64,000 bases of DNA from CAZCAC01 sp964496575 (GCA_964496575.1 CAZCAC010000029.1:15732-79731); one strand, 5' to 3'; numbered from the stretch's first letter, positions 9,191-17,886 are shown. Program-made: numbers and translations. The notes: a model not told the origin generated them from the letters alone.

Positions 9191-9221
9191 GTACTTTATG
9201 GTGCAAAGTTCTCTACGGCAA
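9191..9221 (-). promoter_or_regulatory. Promoter with overlapping ACTTT-N7-AAAGT dyad, DUF4173 gene
   Basis: On the minus strand TTGCCG (9221-9216) and TAAAGT (9198-9193) are separated by 17 bases, a sigma-70-type spacing. An inverted repeat with arms ACTTT (9193-9197) and AAAGT (9205-9209) covers the -10 box. This placement suggests a repressor site. No cognate regulator gene is adjacent. Confidence 0.45.
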
Positions 9222-9394
9222 GTGCGGATCCACCGCCGTGCCGCACCGGGATCCTCTCACAAACTCGGGGCGCCTGCGAGGCTTCGGTTCGTGGCCGCCA
9301 GGGTGCGTGAAGGGGATCCCGGCTCGGTATCGGTGACCCCGGTGATCCGCGCCGGTAGTCTGTCCACCAGCTTCGGACGCCCCTGGAGGTCTCG

Positions 9395-11464
9395 ATGCGA
9401 CTCGGTCCATGGATTCTCGGCGCGCTCGTCCTCGGCGGATGCTTTCACCCCGGGGAGGAGGGCGAGACCGTCGACCCGCCGCCGGCGCAGCCGCGGGGCG
9501 TTCCTCTGCGCCTCCTCGACGGAACGGATGACACCCCGATCGCCGGCGCGCGGGTGACCTGGTGCCGGATCGATAGGCCCTCCGCGGACAGCTGGTTCAC
9601 CGGCGCCGCCGGACCGGGCCCGGCCGAGCTGGAAGCGCGCTGCGCGGCCTCGGGTCGGAGCGGGGTGAGCGACGCGGAGGGGCTCGTTCGGGTGACCTGT
9701 GAGCGATTCGAGCGGTTGACCGTGACCGCCGCGGCGGGAGAGCTGTGGGGGCAGGGGAGCCTCTGGGGCTTCGGCCCCCGCGTCCCCGTACGGGAGCTGA
9801 AGCTCTACCCCGACGGCGATCTCACCGTCATGGTCCAGGGGCCTGACGGCTTTCCCGCGCGTGACGTACCGGTTTCCCTTCGCCGGGTCCACCGCTACCC
9901 CAGGAGCGACGGCTCCACGGCCGAGTGGAAGCACGCCGTCGTCTCCGCCAGGAGCGGGGTGGACGGTCTGGCCACGTTGCGGCACGCGAGGGTCGAGCTC
10001 CGCGAGAAGCCTCTGTCCTCCTCGAAGGAAGGGCCCGACCACCTCTGGTCGGTGGGCCCCGACCTCTGCACGGCGGGCCGGGAGGTGGTCCGGGTCGAGC
10101 TCAGGCCGTGGCCGGAGAGTCCCGTCGAGATCACTCTCCCCCCACTCGGGCAGCTGGAGCTCGTGCTGCGCGAGCCCGACGGCACGCCGGTGGTGGCCGA
10201 GGAGGGGATCGTGCTGACCACCGAGGAGATCGCCGTGGGGGAGGCGAACGACATCGCGCTCTTCCGCGTCGACCCGGCGGACGCGGAGCGGCGGAGCTCC
10301 GTGGGCGGGCGAGTCGTGTTCGATCGGGTCGGGCTGGGGCTCGACCTGGTCGTCTTCGCGATTCGCAACGGCGCGTCGGTGACTCGACACCAGGAGCTCG
10401 CCGGACCTCGCGAAGCGGGGGAGCGGGTCACCGCCGAGATCGTCTTCGGGGTCGACACGGCGACCTTCCGGGCTCGCGCGGTCGACGAGTCCGGAGAGCC
10501 TCTGGCCGGGGAACGCCTGCTCGTCGAGTATCAACTGGGACCCTCGCCGGATGAGGTTGCTGTCACCAACGGGCCCCGGCCGGAGGAGTCCTGGGGCGTT
10601 TCGTGGGGCTTCGTCGTCGCCGACGGCGAGGGGCGTTTCGCGGTCGACTTCGAGGACCAGATCCGGTGGGGGGGAAGGGGACTGGTCACCGTCACCCACG
10701 CGATCGGCGAGCCGCGGTGTCTCTCCGCGCGCTTCGATCTCACCGACCGCTGGGGAGCCGGTGTCCACGAGCTGGGCGACCTCGTCCTGTCTCCGGCGCC
10801 CGTGCTGGTGGCCGGGACCGTCGTCGATCCGGAGGGCAGGGCCCTGGAAGGAGTGTGGGTCGGTGTCTCGACGTGGGTCAGGGAGGAGGCGTTTCCCCAC
10901 CTCGCCGTCACCGACGCCGAGGGACGCTTCGCCGTGCGCACCGCGGCTCTCCACGAACCACTGGATCTCCTGCTGAGGAAGCCCGGCTTCGAGAGGGAGT
11001 GGACGGACCCGATCGAGGCGGGAACCGAGGACCTCACCATCGTCCTGACACCGGAGCGACCACCCGACTTCGGGCCGATCGAAGGGTGCAGTCCGGCGCG
11101 CTTCGCCGAGCTCGAGGCCCTCGCCGCCACCTTGATCGACCCCGGTGCCGGCGAGGAGGCCGGCCGCGCGATGAGCGCCCTCATCGAAGCCGGCAAGGAG
11201 ACCTTTCCGGTGATCCTGAACGCCCTGAGGCGCCTCGACCTGGAGGAGGAGGCCGGCTTCGCGGCCGCCGACCTCTGCCGGCAGGTGCTGGAGGAGATCT
11301 GCGACCTGACCTTCGGCTGGTACGGCCCCGAGCAGTTGCCCGACGACTACTTCGTGATCGACCGGGCCATCATCCGCGACTGGCGCGAGGCCTGGATCCG
11401 GGCGGAGAAGGACGAGGAGGAGTGGATGGAGTTGATCGGGCAATCGCCGGAGGACGAGGAGTGA
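9395..11464 (+). CDS. Lipoprotein with carboxypeptidase-regulatory-like repeats
   Basis: The 689-residue product has a lipoprotein signal (lipobox LGGC, Cys at residue 16). A series of beta-sandwich modules of the carboxypeptidase regulatory-like type follows: motifs such as PLRLLDGTDDTPIAGARVTW, GPDGFPARDVPVSLRR, ESGEPLAGERLLVEY and VVDPEGRALEGVWVGVSTW, each followed by a D.EG-F strand. The last 130 residues are acidic and helical and I do not recognise them. Such modules are found in surface-exposed structural or binding proteins; no enzyme is apparent. The ATG follows a GGAGG ribosome site. The stop codon overlaps the GTG of the next lipoprotein gene, so the two are likely made together. 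Confidence 0.65.
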   Translation: MRLGPWILGALVLGGCFHPGEEGETVDPPPAQPRGVPLRLLDGTDDTPIAGARVTWCRIDRPSADSWFTGAAGPGPAELEARCAASGRSGVSDAEGLVRVTCERFERLTVTAAAGELWGQGSLWGFGPRVPVRELKLYPDGDLTVMVQGPDGFPARDVPVSLRRVHRYPRSDGSTAEWKHAVVSARSGVDGLATLRHARVELREKPLSSSKEGPDHLWSVGPDLCTAGREVVRVELRPWPESPVEITLPPLGQLELVLREPDGTPVVAEEGIVLTTEEIAVGEANDIALFRVDPADAERRSSVGGRVVFDRVGLGLDLVVFAIRNGASVTRHQELAGPREAGERVTAEIVFGVDTATFRARAVDESGEPLAGERLLVEYQLGPSPDEVAVTNGPRPEESWGVSWGFVVADGEGRFAVDFEDQIRWGGRGLVTVTHAIGEPRCLSARFDLTDRWGAGVHELGDLVLSPAPVLVAGTVVDPEGRALEGVWVGVSTWVREEAFPHLAVTDAEGRFAVRTAALHEPLDLLLRKPGFEREWTDPIEAGTEDLTIVLTPERPPDFGPIEGCSPARFAELEALAATLIDPGAGEEAGRAMSALIEAGKETFPVILNALRRLDLEEEAGFAAADLCRQVLEEICDLTFGWYGPEQLPDDYFVIDRAIIRDWREAWIRAEKDEEEWMELIGQSPEDEE

Positions 11465-12483
11465 TCGGGTGCGAGCCGGGAGGAGCGCTTCGCGCTGGGG
11501 TGGTCGTCGCGTGCCTGATTCTAGGGGGTTGCCGGGCCGAGGCCCCGGTCGAGGGTACCACCGTCGAATCGTGGCCGATGTCGGCCGACGGCCCAGAGGT
11601 CGAAGCCTGTCTCGCCGCCTACCGGATCGATCGCCGTGAGGCCGACACCTCGCTCGAGATCCGCATCGAGCGCGGCGGCTGGCGCCTGCGGGAGGTGGGA
11701 CGACCGGAAGTGGTCGTCTCCGATACCGCGCAGCTGCTCGCCCGCCTAGAGGAGATCTCCAGTCGCTATCCGCTGCTGGAGCAGGACCAGGACGAGTGGC
11801 GCGCGGCGGGGGAGCCGTACCCGGGTCCCTTCGTTCCCTACTCGTGGTTCGACAAGATCTCGTCGCTCTCCGCCGCCGTCTACTGTCCTGGTGACGCCCC
11901 GGTTGCCGAGGTGTTCGGGGCGCTCCGGCTGCTGAGTTCGGAGGGCGTGCGCGCCGGACGGCAGACCTGGTGGATCGAGGACCCGGGCCGGCCACCGGAG
12001 CGAGTGGTGAGCTGGCTCCGGCCCTGGCTCGACGAGGCCGGCACGTCGTGGTCTGGCCCGATCGAGCGCCTACACGTCGAGATCGCTGCTGCAGACGACG
12101 CGGATGGCACCGTCGCGGATCCTGACCCGGCTCCCCAGCGGGTGTACTCCTTCGGTCCCCGGGAGATGGCGAGTCTCGGGGAGTGGGAACACCACCTCGA
12201 CTCTCGCCTGCGGGAGAGGCCGTACTTCGCCCAGGTACCGATCCTCCTCCGCTTCCCGCCGGACTTCACGGTCCGGGAGGTCGCAGACGTCCTGCAGGTG
12301 ATCGATGGCCGTCGAAACTCGGAGATCGGTTTCGACACCGCGGCTTCGGTTTCCCTGGATCTCTTGCTGTACCCCAGCGAGGACCCGTCGGTGCCGTGGT
12401 GGTGGGACGAGGTGTACCGCGGGTCTCACCACCCGTTCTCCGATTGGTTGGACGCGCGGGAACAGATTCTCGACGAGGACTGA
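11461..12483 (+). CDS. Putative lipoprotein of unknown function
   Basis: This gene of about 340 codons starts with GTG at 11461 inside the stop region of the preceding gene (GTGA overlap). It encodes a lipoprotein signal with lipobox LGGC at about residue 24. I do not recognise the mature part. Two segments (SLSAAVYCPGDAPVAEVFGA near the middle, ILLRFPPDFTVREVADVLQV near the end) look like repeats of one alpha/beta unit. That unit faintly resembles the periplasmic domain of ExbD/TolR-type proteins, a weak guess. Coupled translation with the carboxypeptidase-regulatory-like lipoprotein argues for a shared envelope role. Confidence 0.55.
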   Translation: MIGCEPGGALRAGVVVACLILGGCRAEAPVEGTTVESWPMSADGPEVEACLAAYRIDRREADTSLEIRIERGGWRLREVGRPEVVVSDTAQLLARLEEISSRYPLLEQDQDEWRAAGEPYPGPFVPYSWFDKISSLSAAVYCPGDAPVAEVFGALRLLSSEGVRAGRQTWWIEDPGRPPERVVSWLRPWLDEAGTSWSGPIERLHVEIAAADDADGTVADPDPAPQRVYSFGPREMASLGEWEHHLDSRLRERPYFAQVPILLRFPPDFTVREVADVLQVIDGRRNSEIGFDTAASVSLDLLLYPSEDPSVPWWWDEVYRGSHHPFSDWLDAREQILDED

Positions 12484-12535
12484 TCGGATTCGGTGCCGCT
12501 GGATTCGGCGACGCTCACGAGCGGGAGGGGCGAGG

Positions 12536-12554
12536 CGTTCGCCGAAGGCGAACG
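12536..12554 (+). terminator. GC-rich hairpin after lipoprotein gene pair
   Basis: CGTTCGCC and GGCGAACG form an 8-bp stem with a GAA loop 53 bases after the lipoprotein stop. There is no U-tract, so it is a weak candidate for transcript-end structure. The rest of the 264-bp gap up to 12747 shows only the ribosome site of the next gene. Confidence 0.35.
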
Positions 12555-12747
12555 GGAAGGACCACTGGCGACTGGGCGTTCGCCTGCGGCGAAGACCACA
12601 CCGGCCCGGTCCACCGCCTACAACCTGGAGACCCATCCGGCCGGAGCTCACCGTGCGGGTGCCGCGATCTCCCCGGGCCCGGATTGAATCGCGCCCAGGT
12701 GGTCCGCAGAATCGCGGTCCCCGCCGACCCGCTCTCAGGAGATCCCG

Positions 12748-14424
12748 TTGAGCAAGACATCCCCGATCGCGGAGCTCGCCGCCAGGAGCCGGAGCTTCGG
12801 CCCAGACGCCGCCCGTGCGAAGCTCGAGCTCCTCGAGGCCATCGAGCTGGAAGGCCGCATCGGCGCCCGCGACCTCGTCCCCCTCCACGACACGCTCTGC
12901 TTCCTGCGCGCCTACCCCGACGACGCCCGCGTGCTCGACGCAGTCCGTCGGGTCGGCGGTCGGCTGCGTGAGTGGGTCGACGCCCTCCCCGACGGCGGTG
13001 CCACCACCTCGCTACTCGAGCTGGGCCTGCCCGGCAGCTCCAACACCCACTACTACTCCTTCGGCGTGCTGCGCCACCTCGTCCGCATGTACCCCGACTG
13101 TCTCGAGATCGACTGGGAGGGACTCGAGGACGACATCCCACTGCACAACGCGCTGATCCCGCTGATCACCCCCGGCGAACAGCAGGGGCTCGACGACATC
13201 GAGCTCACCTGGGAGAGCTGGCTCGAGCGCTGCAAGCCCGATCCCGATCAATCTGACCTCGAGTTCATTCTCGGGATCTTCGAGCGCGCCGACCTCGCCC
13301 TGGAGGTCAAGGCCTACCTCTTCGACAGCTGTGCCCTGCCGGTCACCTTCACCTTCGAGCGGCCCGGCACCGGGCTCTTCGAGACGGTCCGCACCGTCGA
13401 CCGACTCCACTACCAGCGCGTGGAGATCGACCGCCGGCGCGCACCGATGGCGCCATTGATCCGCAAGCCCCTGCCCGAGGTCAAGCTCGTTCCGAAGACG
13501 ACCGGCCGCGAGCTCCTGAGACTGGCCCTGGCCACCCTCTGCTGCCGCAACCTCGAGATCCTGATGCTCACCTGGGCCGATCCGAACGATTGCTGGCTGC
13601 TCGACTGCGGGCGCGGCGTGCAGGTGATGCTGATCGGCTCGCTGCCCGAAACGCGCGACCCCTTCAACACCAGCTACTGCCACCTCGTCCTCAAGAACGG
13701 CATGCCGATCGGCTACGGGCCGGCGAGCATCTGCCTCGGCACCTGCGAGATGGGCCTCAACCTCTTCCCCGCCTTCCGCGGCGGCGAGGTGACCTTCCTC
13801 TGGGCGCAGCTGATGCGCTGCTTCCACCAGGTGCTCGGCGCGCAGTACTTCTACCTCACCGCTTACGGGATGGGCTCGGGAAACCCGGCGGCGATCAAGA
13901 CCGGCGCCTTCTGGTTCTACCGCAAGCTCGGCTTCCGCGCCGAGATGCCGGAGATCGAGGCGCTGGCGCTCGAGGAGGAGGAGAAGATGCGCGAGCGCCC
14001 CGGCTACCGCTCCGACCGGAGCATGCTCCACCGACTCTCGGTGACCGGTGCGTACCTCGACCTCTCCGGCGGAGAATGCCCGCGGGTGAACCAGGGGCTG
14101 TGGGGGAACCGGCAGACGTGGCTCCTGGAGGAGCGTTTCGGCGGCGATCGCGTCAGGGGGGAGAAGCAGTGCGCCCGCGAGCTCGCCCGGCGCCTCTCCA
14201 TCGACGACCTCTCGCGCTGGTCGCCCGACGAGAAGCGCGCGCTTCGTTCGGTGGCGCCGCTCCTCTCCCTGATCCCCGGGATCGCGGAGTGGTCCGCCCG
14301 GGAGAAGCGTGCCGCCGTCCGCTTCATCAAGGAGAAGGGCTCCCGCACCGAGGCACGCTCCGATGCGTTGCTCCTGAAGCACCCGAAGTTGCTCGAGGGG
14401 TTGCGCGAGCTGACGCGAGAGTAG
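12748..14424 (+). CDS. Unrecognised 558-residue protein with a GNAT-like segment
   Basis: I do not recognise this protein as a whole. It starts with TTG at 12748, six bases after CAGGAG. Residues about 1-190 are helical and tetratricopeptide-like in composition. The central part (about 265-420) contains GRELLRLALATLCCRNLEIL, LIGSLPETRDPFNTSYCHLV and IGYGPASICLGTCEMGLNLF, then KTGAFWFYRKLGFRAEMPEI. That last string is typical of the acetyl-CoA-binding C-terminal strand-helix of GNAT acetyltransferases. The Cys-rich central core (several CC and C-x-G motifs) is unusual. It is followed within 31 bases by a GH130 gene on the same strand, so it may modify or sense a sugar, but that is speculation. 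Confidence 0.55.
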   Translation: MSKTSPIAELAARSRSFGPDAARAKLELLEAIELEGRIGARDLVPLHDTLCFLRAYPDDARVLDAVRRVGGRLREWVDALPDGGATTSLLELGLPGSSNTHYYSFGVLRHLVRMYPDCLEIDWEGLEDDIPLHNALIPLITPGEQQGLDDIELTWESWLERCKPDPDQSDLEFILGIFERADLALEVKAYLFDSCALPVTFTFERPGTGLFETVRTVDRLHYQRVEIDRRRAPMAPLIRKPLPEVKLVPKTTGRELLRLALATLCCRNLEILMLTWADPNDCWLLDCGRGVQVMLIGSLPETRDPFNTSYCHLVLKNGMPIGYGPASICLGTCEMGLNLFPAFRGGEVTFLWAQLMRCFHQVLGAQYFYLTAYGMGSGNPAAIKTGAFWFYRKLGFRAEMPEIEALALEEEEKMRERPGYRSDRSMLHRLSVTGAYLDLSGGECPRVNQGLWGNRQTWLLEERFGGDRVRGEKQCARELARRLSIDDLSRWSPDEKRALRSVAPLLSLIPGIAEWSAREKRAAVRFIKEKGSRTEARSDALLLKHPKLLEGLRELTRE

Positions 14425-14427
14425 AAT
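14422..14427 (+). promoter_or_regulatory. Candidate -10 element overlapping the preceding stop codon
   Basis: TAGAAT begins with the TAG stop of the preceding gene and lies 28 bases before the GH130 ATG. It matches the hexamer seen upstream of other genes in the window. Confidence 0.3.
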
Positions 14428-14455
14428 CCCTGGCCGACCCCAGCCGCCGAACCCG

Positions 14456-15418
14456 ATGCTCCGACGCGCCACACCGAATCCGATCCTCACCCGTGAGGAT
14501 CTCCCGACCTTCCCCGACACCCCCGAGCTGAACGATCCCTCCTCGGTCTTCAACCCCGGAGCGATCGAGCACGAGGGACGCATTCACCTGATGCTCCGCG
14601 TGCAGGCCCGCTCGCGGGCGACGCACCTGGTGATGGCCTCCAGCGATGACGGGCGCCGCTTCACCGTCGAGAACCACACCGTCCGCTTCGAGGGGATCGA
14701 GCGCGAGCCTCGACGCCTGCACCACCTCTACGACGCGCGCCTCACTCGCCTCGGCGACGAGCTCCTCGTCTGCTTCGCCGCCGACGGTGACGACGCCTGC
14801 TTCCTCGGCACGGCGCGGACGACCGACCTGCGACACTTCGAGCTCCTGGGCCTCGGCGACGAACCCGCGCGCAACGGCGTGATCTTCCCGGAGCAGATCG
14901 GCGGCCGCTACCTGCGCCTGGAGCGTCCTAACCGCACCACGACCGATGGCGGCGTGGCCACCGGGGACGCGGTATGGCTCGCCGAGTCCGACGACCTCGC
15001 CACCTGGACCCCGGTGGGGGAGGTGTTCTCGGGCCGCTGGCACTACTGGGACGAGCTGATCGGCTCGGGGCCGCCCCCGATCAAGACCGTGGCCGGTTGG
15101 CTGCACCTCTACCACGGCGTGGCCACGCACTTCGCCAGCGCCAACATCTACCAGGCGGGCGCCGTGCTGCTCGATCTCGACGATCCCTCGAAGGTGATCG
15201 CGCGCACACCCGGCAACCTCCTCGAGCCGCGCGAGCTCTACGAGCTGGTCGGCCAGGTGCCCAACGTCGTCTTCCCCGGCGGGATGGTCGTGCGCGGCGT
15301 GCCGGCGCACGAGCCCGCGCCGAACGATGCCGAGGTCCTCGTCTACTACGGGGCCGCGGACACGGTGGTGGGGCTGGCGACGTGTACCGTCGGCGAGCTC
15401 CTGGGGGCTTGTCGGTGA
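14456..15418 (+). CDS. GH130 family mannoside phosphorylase/hydrolase-like protein
   Basis: The 320-residue product matches the five-bladed beta-propeller glycosidase family GH130, whose members phosphorolyse or hydrolyse beta-mannosides. The order of motifs fits: NDPSSVFNPGAIEHEGRIHL near the N-terminus, MASSDDGRRF, LYDARLTRLGDELLVCFAAD, EQIGGRYLRLERPN, and late YHGVATHFASANIYQAGAVL with VVFPGGMVV. The conserved NPGA opening and ARL/YDARLT strand are family hallmarks. It acts in the cytoplasm as no signal peptide is present. With the GH38 mannosidase and symporter 8 kb away it suggests use of mannose-containing glycans. The exact reaction (phosphorylase or hydrolase) cannot be told from sequence reading alone. 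Confidence 0.8.
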   Translation: MLRRATPNPILTREDLPTFPDTPELNDPSSVFNPGAIEHEGRIHLMLRVQARSRATHLVMASSDDGRRFTVENHTVRFEGIEREPRRLHHLYDARLTRLGDELLVCFAADGDDACFLGTARTTDLRHFELLGLGDEPARNGVIFPEQIGGRYLRLERPNRTTTDGGVATGDAVWLAESDDLATWTPVGEVFSGRWHYWDELIGSGPPPIKTVAGWLHLYHGVATHFASANIYQAGAVLLDLDDPSKVIARTPGNLLEPRELYELVGQVPNVVFPGGMVVRGVPAHEPAPNDAEVLVYYGAADTVVGLATCTVGELLGACR

Positions 15419-15458
15419 CTCTGAGCCTCTGTGGTTTTCTTTTGACTTCCCATCTGGG

Positions 15459-15499
15459 CCGTAGAGTCACTCAGACCCGAGCCGTGGAGTCACCCAGAC
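15459..15499. repeat. Two 18-bp direct repeats, 23-bp period
   Basis: The units at 15459-15476 and 15482-15499 share CCGTRGAGTCACYCAGAC. They lie in the 154-bp gap between the convergent GH130 and LolA-like genes, just before a hairpin. The function is unknown. Confidence 0.5.
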
Positions 15500-15506
15500 A
15501 CAAAAC

Positions 15507-15554
15507 CGCGTTCCCCTCTACCATCGGATCACCGACCTGGTGGAGAAGAACGCG
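15507..15554. terminator. Hairpin between convergent genes
   Basis: Arms 15507-15523 and 15538-15554 pair at 14 of 17 positions (outer CGCGTTC/GAACGCG perfect). Its position between two gene ends suggests a bidirectional terminator, although no clear U-tract is present. Confidence 0.45.
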
Positions 15555-15572
15555 CTTCCGCATCGGTGTGTA

Positions 15573-16460
15573 CTACTTCCCGTCGTCCGGGACCTCGCCG
15601 GCCTCCTTCTTCGCCTTCTCCTCGGCGAGCAGCTTGATCGCCGGCGGCAGGTCGAAGATCGAGACGTCCTTGACCTCGTTGAAGACGATCGACTTCGTCT
15701 CGGCCAGGATCTGGACGCCTTGCGCCTTGATGACGACCTTGGCCGGCTGCATGACCTCGCCGAACTCCTTGTAGTCCGACATGGTGATGGTGGACGGGAT
15801 GTCCCCCTGCTCCGACGTCGTGATCATCTCCATCCCCAGCATCAGGCCGGTCTCGACCTCGTAGAACTCGAAGAACTCGCGGACCTTCTTCGTCTTCTCG
15901 GGGTCCTCATCGACGCTCTTGTACGGCTTCTCGACGAAGCGGACCTTGTAGCAGACCTTCTTGTCGAACTCCTCCCGGGCCACCGTCTGCATCACCTCGA
16001 AGCGATCCGCCTTCTTGAGGGGTGACACGAACGGCGTGTTGCGCTCACGCAGCTGGGCCAGCTCCGCGCCTTCGAGGATCTGCTCGCCCATCATCGGGTG
16101 GATTCGCCAGGCGGTCTCGCCGTTGTCACCGGAGAGAACCGTCCCGACCATCGCCATCTCGACCGTCGAGAGGGTGTAGGAGGGCTTCATCGTGATCGTC
16201 TCGGTGGTGCCCTTGATCCCCATGCCCACCAGCTCGATGGTGCCCGTGATCTTCTGGGACTTGTACTTGGGCGCGAACTTGTCGATCCCGGTGACCTTCA
16301 GGAACCGATCGACGATCACCCTGGCCTCGGGGAGCGCGACGGCGGGTTCGACCTGGGCGGTTCCCTCCTGAAGGGTCACGGCACCGAGCGCCGCGGGGAT
16401 GAGCGTGGCCAGGCCCAGGAACGCGGGAACGATGATGAGGGGTTTCTGGATGAGCTTCAT
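15573..16460 (-). CDS. Exported LolA/outer-membrane-lipoprotein-sorting-like protein
   Basis: The 295-residue protein has a signal peptide (about residues 1-27, ending near PAALGA). The mature region looks like the LolA/LppX beta half-barrel family: IVDRFLKVTGIDKFAPKY at the start, strands such as KITGTIELVGMGIKGTTETI, then a GETAWRIHPMMGEQILEGAE core and DYKEFGEVMQPAKVVIKAQG. In uncultured bacteria this family is often found beside exported proteases. A lysine/glutamate-rich tail (LLAEEKAKKEAGEVPDDGK) ends it. It lies 58 bases downstream of the S41 protease gene on the same strand and is probably co-transcribed. The function, perhaps lipid or peptide binding in the periplasm, is inferred from the fold only. 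Confidence 0.6.
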   Translation of the reverse strand: MKLIQKPLIIVPAFLGLATLIPAALGAVTLQEGTAQVEPAVALPEARVIVDRFLKVTGIDKFAPKYKSQKITGTIELVGMGIKGTTETITMKPSYTLSTVEMAMVGTVLSGDNGETAWRIHPMMGEQILEGAELAQLRERNTPFVSPLKKADRFEVMQTVAREEFDKKVCYKVRFVEKPYKSVDEDPEKTKKVREFFEFYEVETGLMLGMEMITTSEQGDIPSTITMSDYKEFGEVMQPAKVVIKAQGVQILAETKSIVFNEVKDVSIFDLPPAIKLLAEEKAKKEAGEVPDDGK

Positions 16461-16518
16461 GGTTCGTATCCGAATCGATCGTGAGGGGAGAGGGTGAAGA
16501 TGGGAGCTCGAGAAGCGC

Positions 16519-17886
16519 CTACTGGGCGGACGCCCACTCTAGCGCCGCCTGCAGCTGGGCGTCGCGGCCGGCGAGAAGATCTTCGCGGAGGATCGGGATA
16601 TCCTCGTCGGGAATCACCCCGCGATGCTCCAGGTAGATCCCGTCCGCGGTCTGGAAGTTCGCCATCGCGTGAATGATCGCGTCCCCGCTGGGGAGACTGG
16701 TCAGGCGGGCGCCGAGGACCGCTCCCGCCGAGGTGTTCCCGAAGACGCGCGCCCGATCGACCGCCTGGACGCCACCCGAGAAGACTTCGGAGGCGCTGCC
16801 CGAGGTCTCGTCGACCAGGACCGCCAGCGGACCGGCGAACGGCGTGACCCGCTCGCCCTCGGTGCTGATGCGCCGGGGGTTCGCCATGTACTTCAGCGTG
16901 TTGTCGTGGAACATCATCGTGCCCATCTGCTTCTTCTCGTCGAAGAAGTGACCGGAGAGCCCCATGCACATCGCCAGCGCACCGCCGCCGTTGCCCCGCA
17001 GGTCGATGATGATGCCGTCGCACTCGCGCAGCTCGTCCATCGCCTGGTCGAACGACATCGCCATCGGCAAGAACCAGTTGCTGAAGTAGACCAGTCCGAT
17101 GCGCTTGCCGTTCACCTCGCGGATTCCGCTCTCGAACTCGAGGTAGAAGGTGGGCAGCGTGGCCGCGGCGGCGTGAGCGATCACGTCGCGCGCCTCGCGG
17201 GTGAGCTCGATGCTGACTTCCCGGTCCTCCCCGTCGCGGAAGATCAGCTCGACCGTGCTCCCGATCTCGCCGAACGTGCGACGCCGCAGCGCCTCGCGCA
17301 TTCCGTAAGCGACCTGGCGTTCGCCGAGCTTCTCGGCGGAGGCCTCGAAGTCCTTCAACACATCCACGGCGACGCGTCCGTCCGCCTCGAGCAGCACCCA
17401 GCCGAGGTGGACACCCGCCTTGTCCGCGGGGCCCCCGGGCTTGACCTTGGTGACCAGCAGCTGGCCGTCACGAAGCCGCACGTCGAGCCCGCAACCGCCA
17501 GCGATCTCGTCCGGGGTCTCGCCGTCCTCGCCGCCGGTCGCGGGGGGCAGGGCCTCCATCGGGATCACTCCGAAGTGGGACTGGCCCAGGCGCTGCAGCA
17601 TCTCGTCGATCACCCCCCGGAGCTGGCGGATGTCGGTAGCCGCCTCGGCCCGGGGCAGGTACTCGTCGTGGATCGCATCCCAGTCGAGGCCGTTGAACTC
17701 GGGGTCGAAGTGCGACTCGTCGATCGCGCTCCACGCCGTCTCGAAGTCCGCCAGCGCCTCCTCGGTCGTGACCGGCCGGGGCGGGGGCGGCTCGGCGGGA
17801 GTCGAGGAGCAGGCGGGGAGGAAGGTCAGGGCCGGGAGAAGGGCCGCGAGGCACACGAGGAATCGGCGCCGGGTCGTACGGGGCAT
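16519..17886 (-). CDS. S41-family (C-terminal processing-like) exported peptidase
   Basis: This 455-residue protein starts at ATG 17886 with MPRTTRRRFLVCLAALLP, an N-terminus ending in lipobox-like LPAC. The middle has a PDZ domain (about residues 150-215, GGCGLDVRLRDGQLLVTKVK... DKAGVHLGW). The S41 fold follows, with DGIIIDLRGNGGGALAM and VLVDETSGSASEVFSGGV, whose first serine after GS is the expected nucleophile. The segment where CtpA-type enzymes have the catalytic lysine reads VFGNTSAGAVLGA, with no Lys, as in many IRBP/tricorn-like S41 members that use another general base. It probably cleaves envelope proteins. The ECF sigma factor gene is upstream and the LolA-like gene downstream. 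Confidence 0.85.
   Translation of the reverse strand: MPRTTRRRFLVCLAALLPALTFLPACSSTPAEPPPPRPVTTEEALADFETAWSAIDESHFDPEFNGLDWDAIHDEYLPRAEAATDIRQLRGVIDEMLQRLGQSHFGVIPMEALPPATGGEDGETPDEIAGGCGLDVRLRDGQLLVTKVKPGGPADKAGVHLGWVLLEADGRVAVDVLKDFEASAEKLGERQVAYGMREALRRRTFGEIGSTVELIFRDGEDREVSIELTREARDVIAHAAAATLPTFYLEFESGIREVNGKRIGLVYFSNWFLPMAMSFDQAMDELRECDGIIIDLRGNGGGALAMCMGLSGHFFDEKKQMGTMMFHDNTLKYMANPRRISTEGERVTPFAGPLAVLVDETSGSASEVFSGGVQAVDRARVFGNTSAGAVLGARLTSLPSGDAIIHAMANFQTADGIYLEHRGVIPDEDIPILREDLLAGRDAQLQAALEWASAQ

Noticed and set aside
9257..11995. A 912-residue frame opposite the two lipoprotein genes
   Set aside because: Its composition is Arg/Pro-rich and motif-free, while the plus-strand genes have lipoboxes, ribosome sites and domain signatures.
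12484..12747. A 64-residue reading frame at 12493-12687 as a small gene
   Set aside because: It lies over a hairpin, has no ribosome site, and its composition looks like chance coding in GC-rich DNA.
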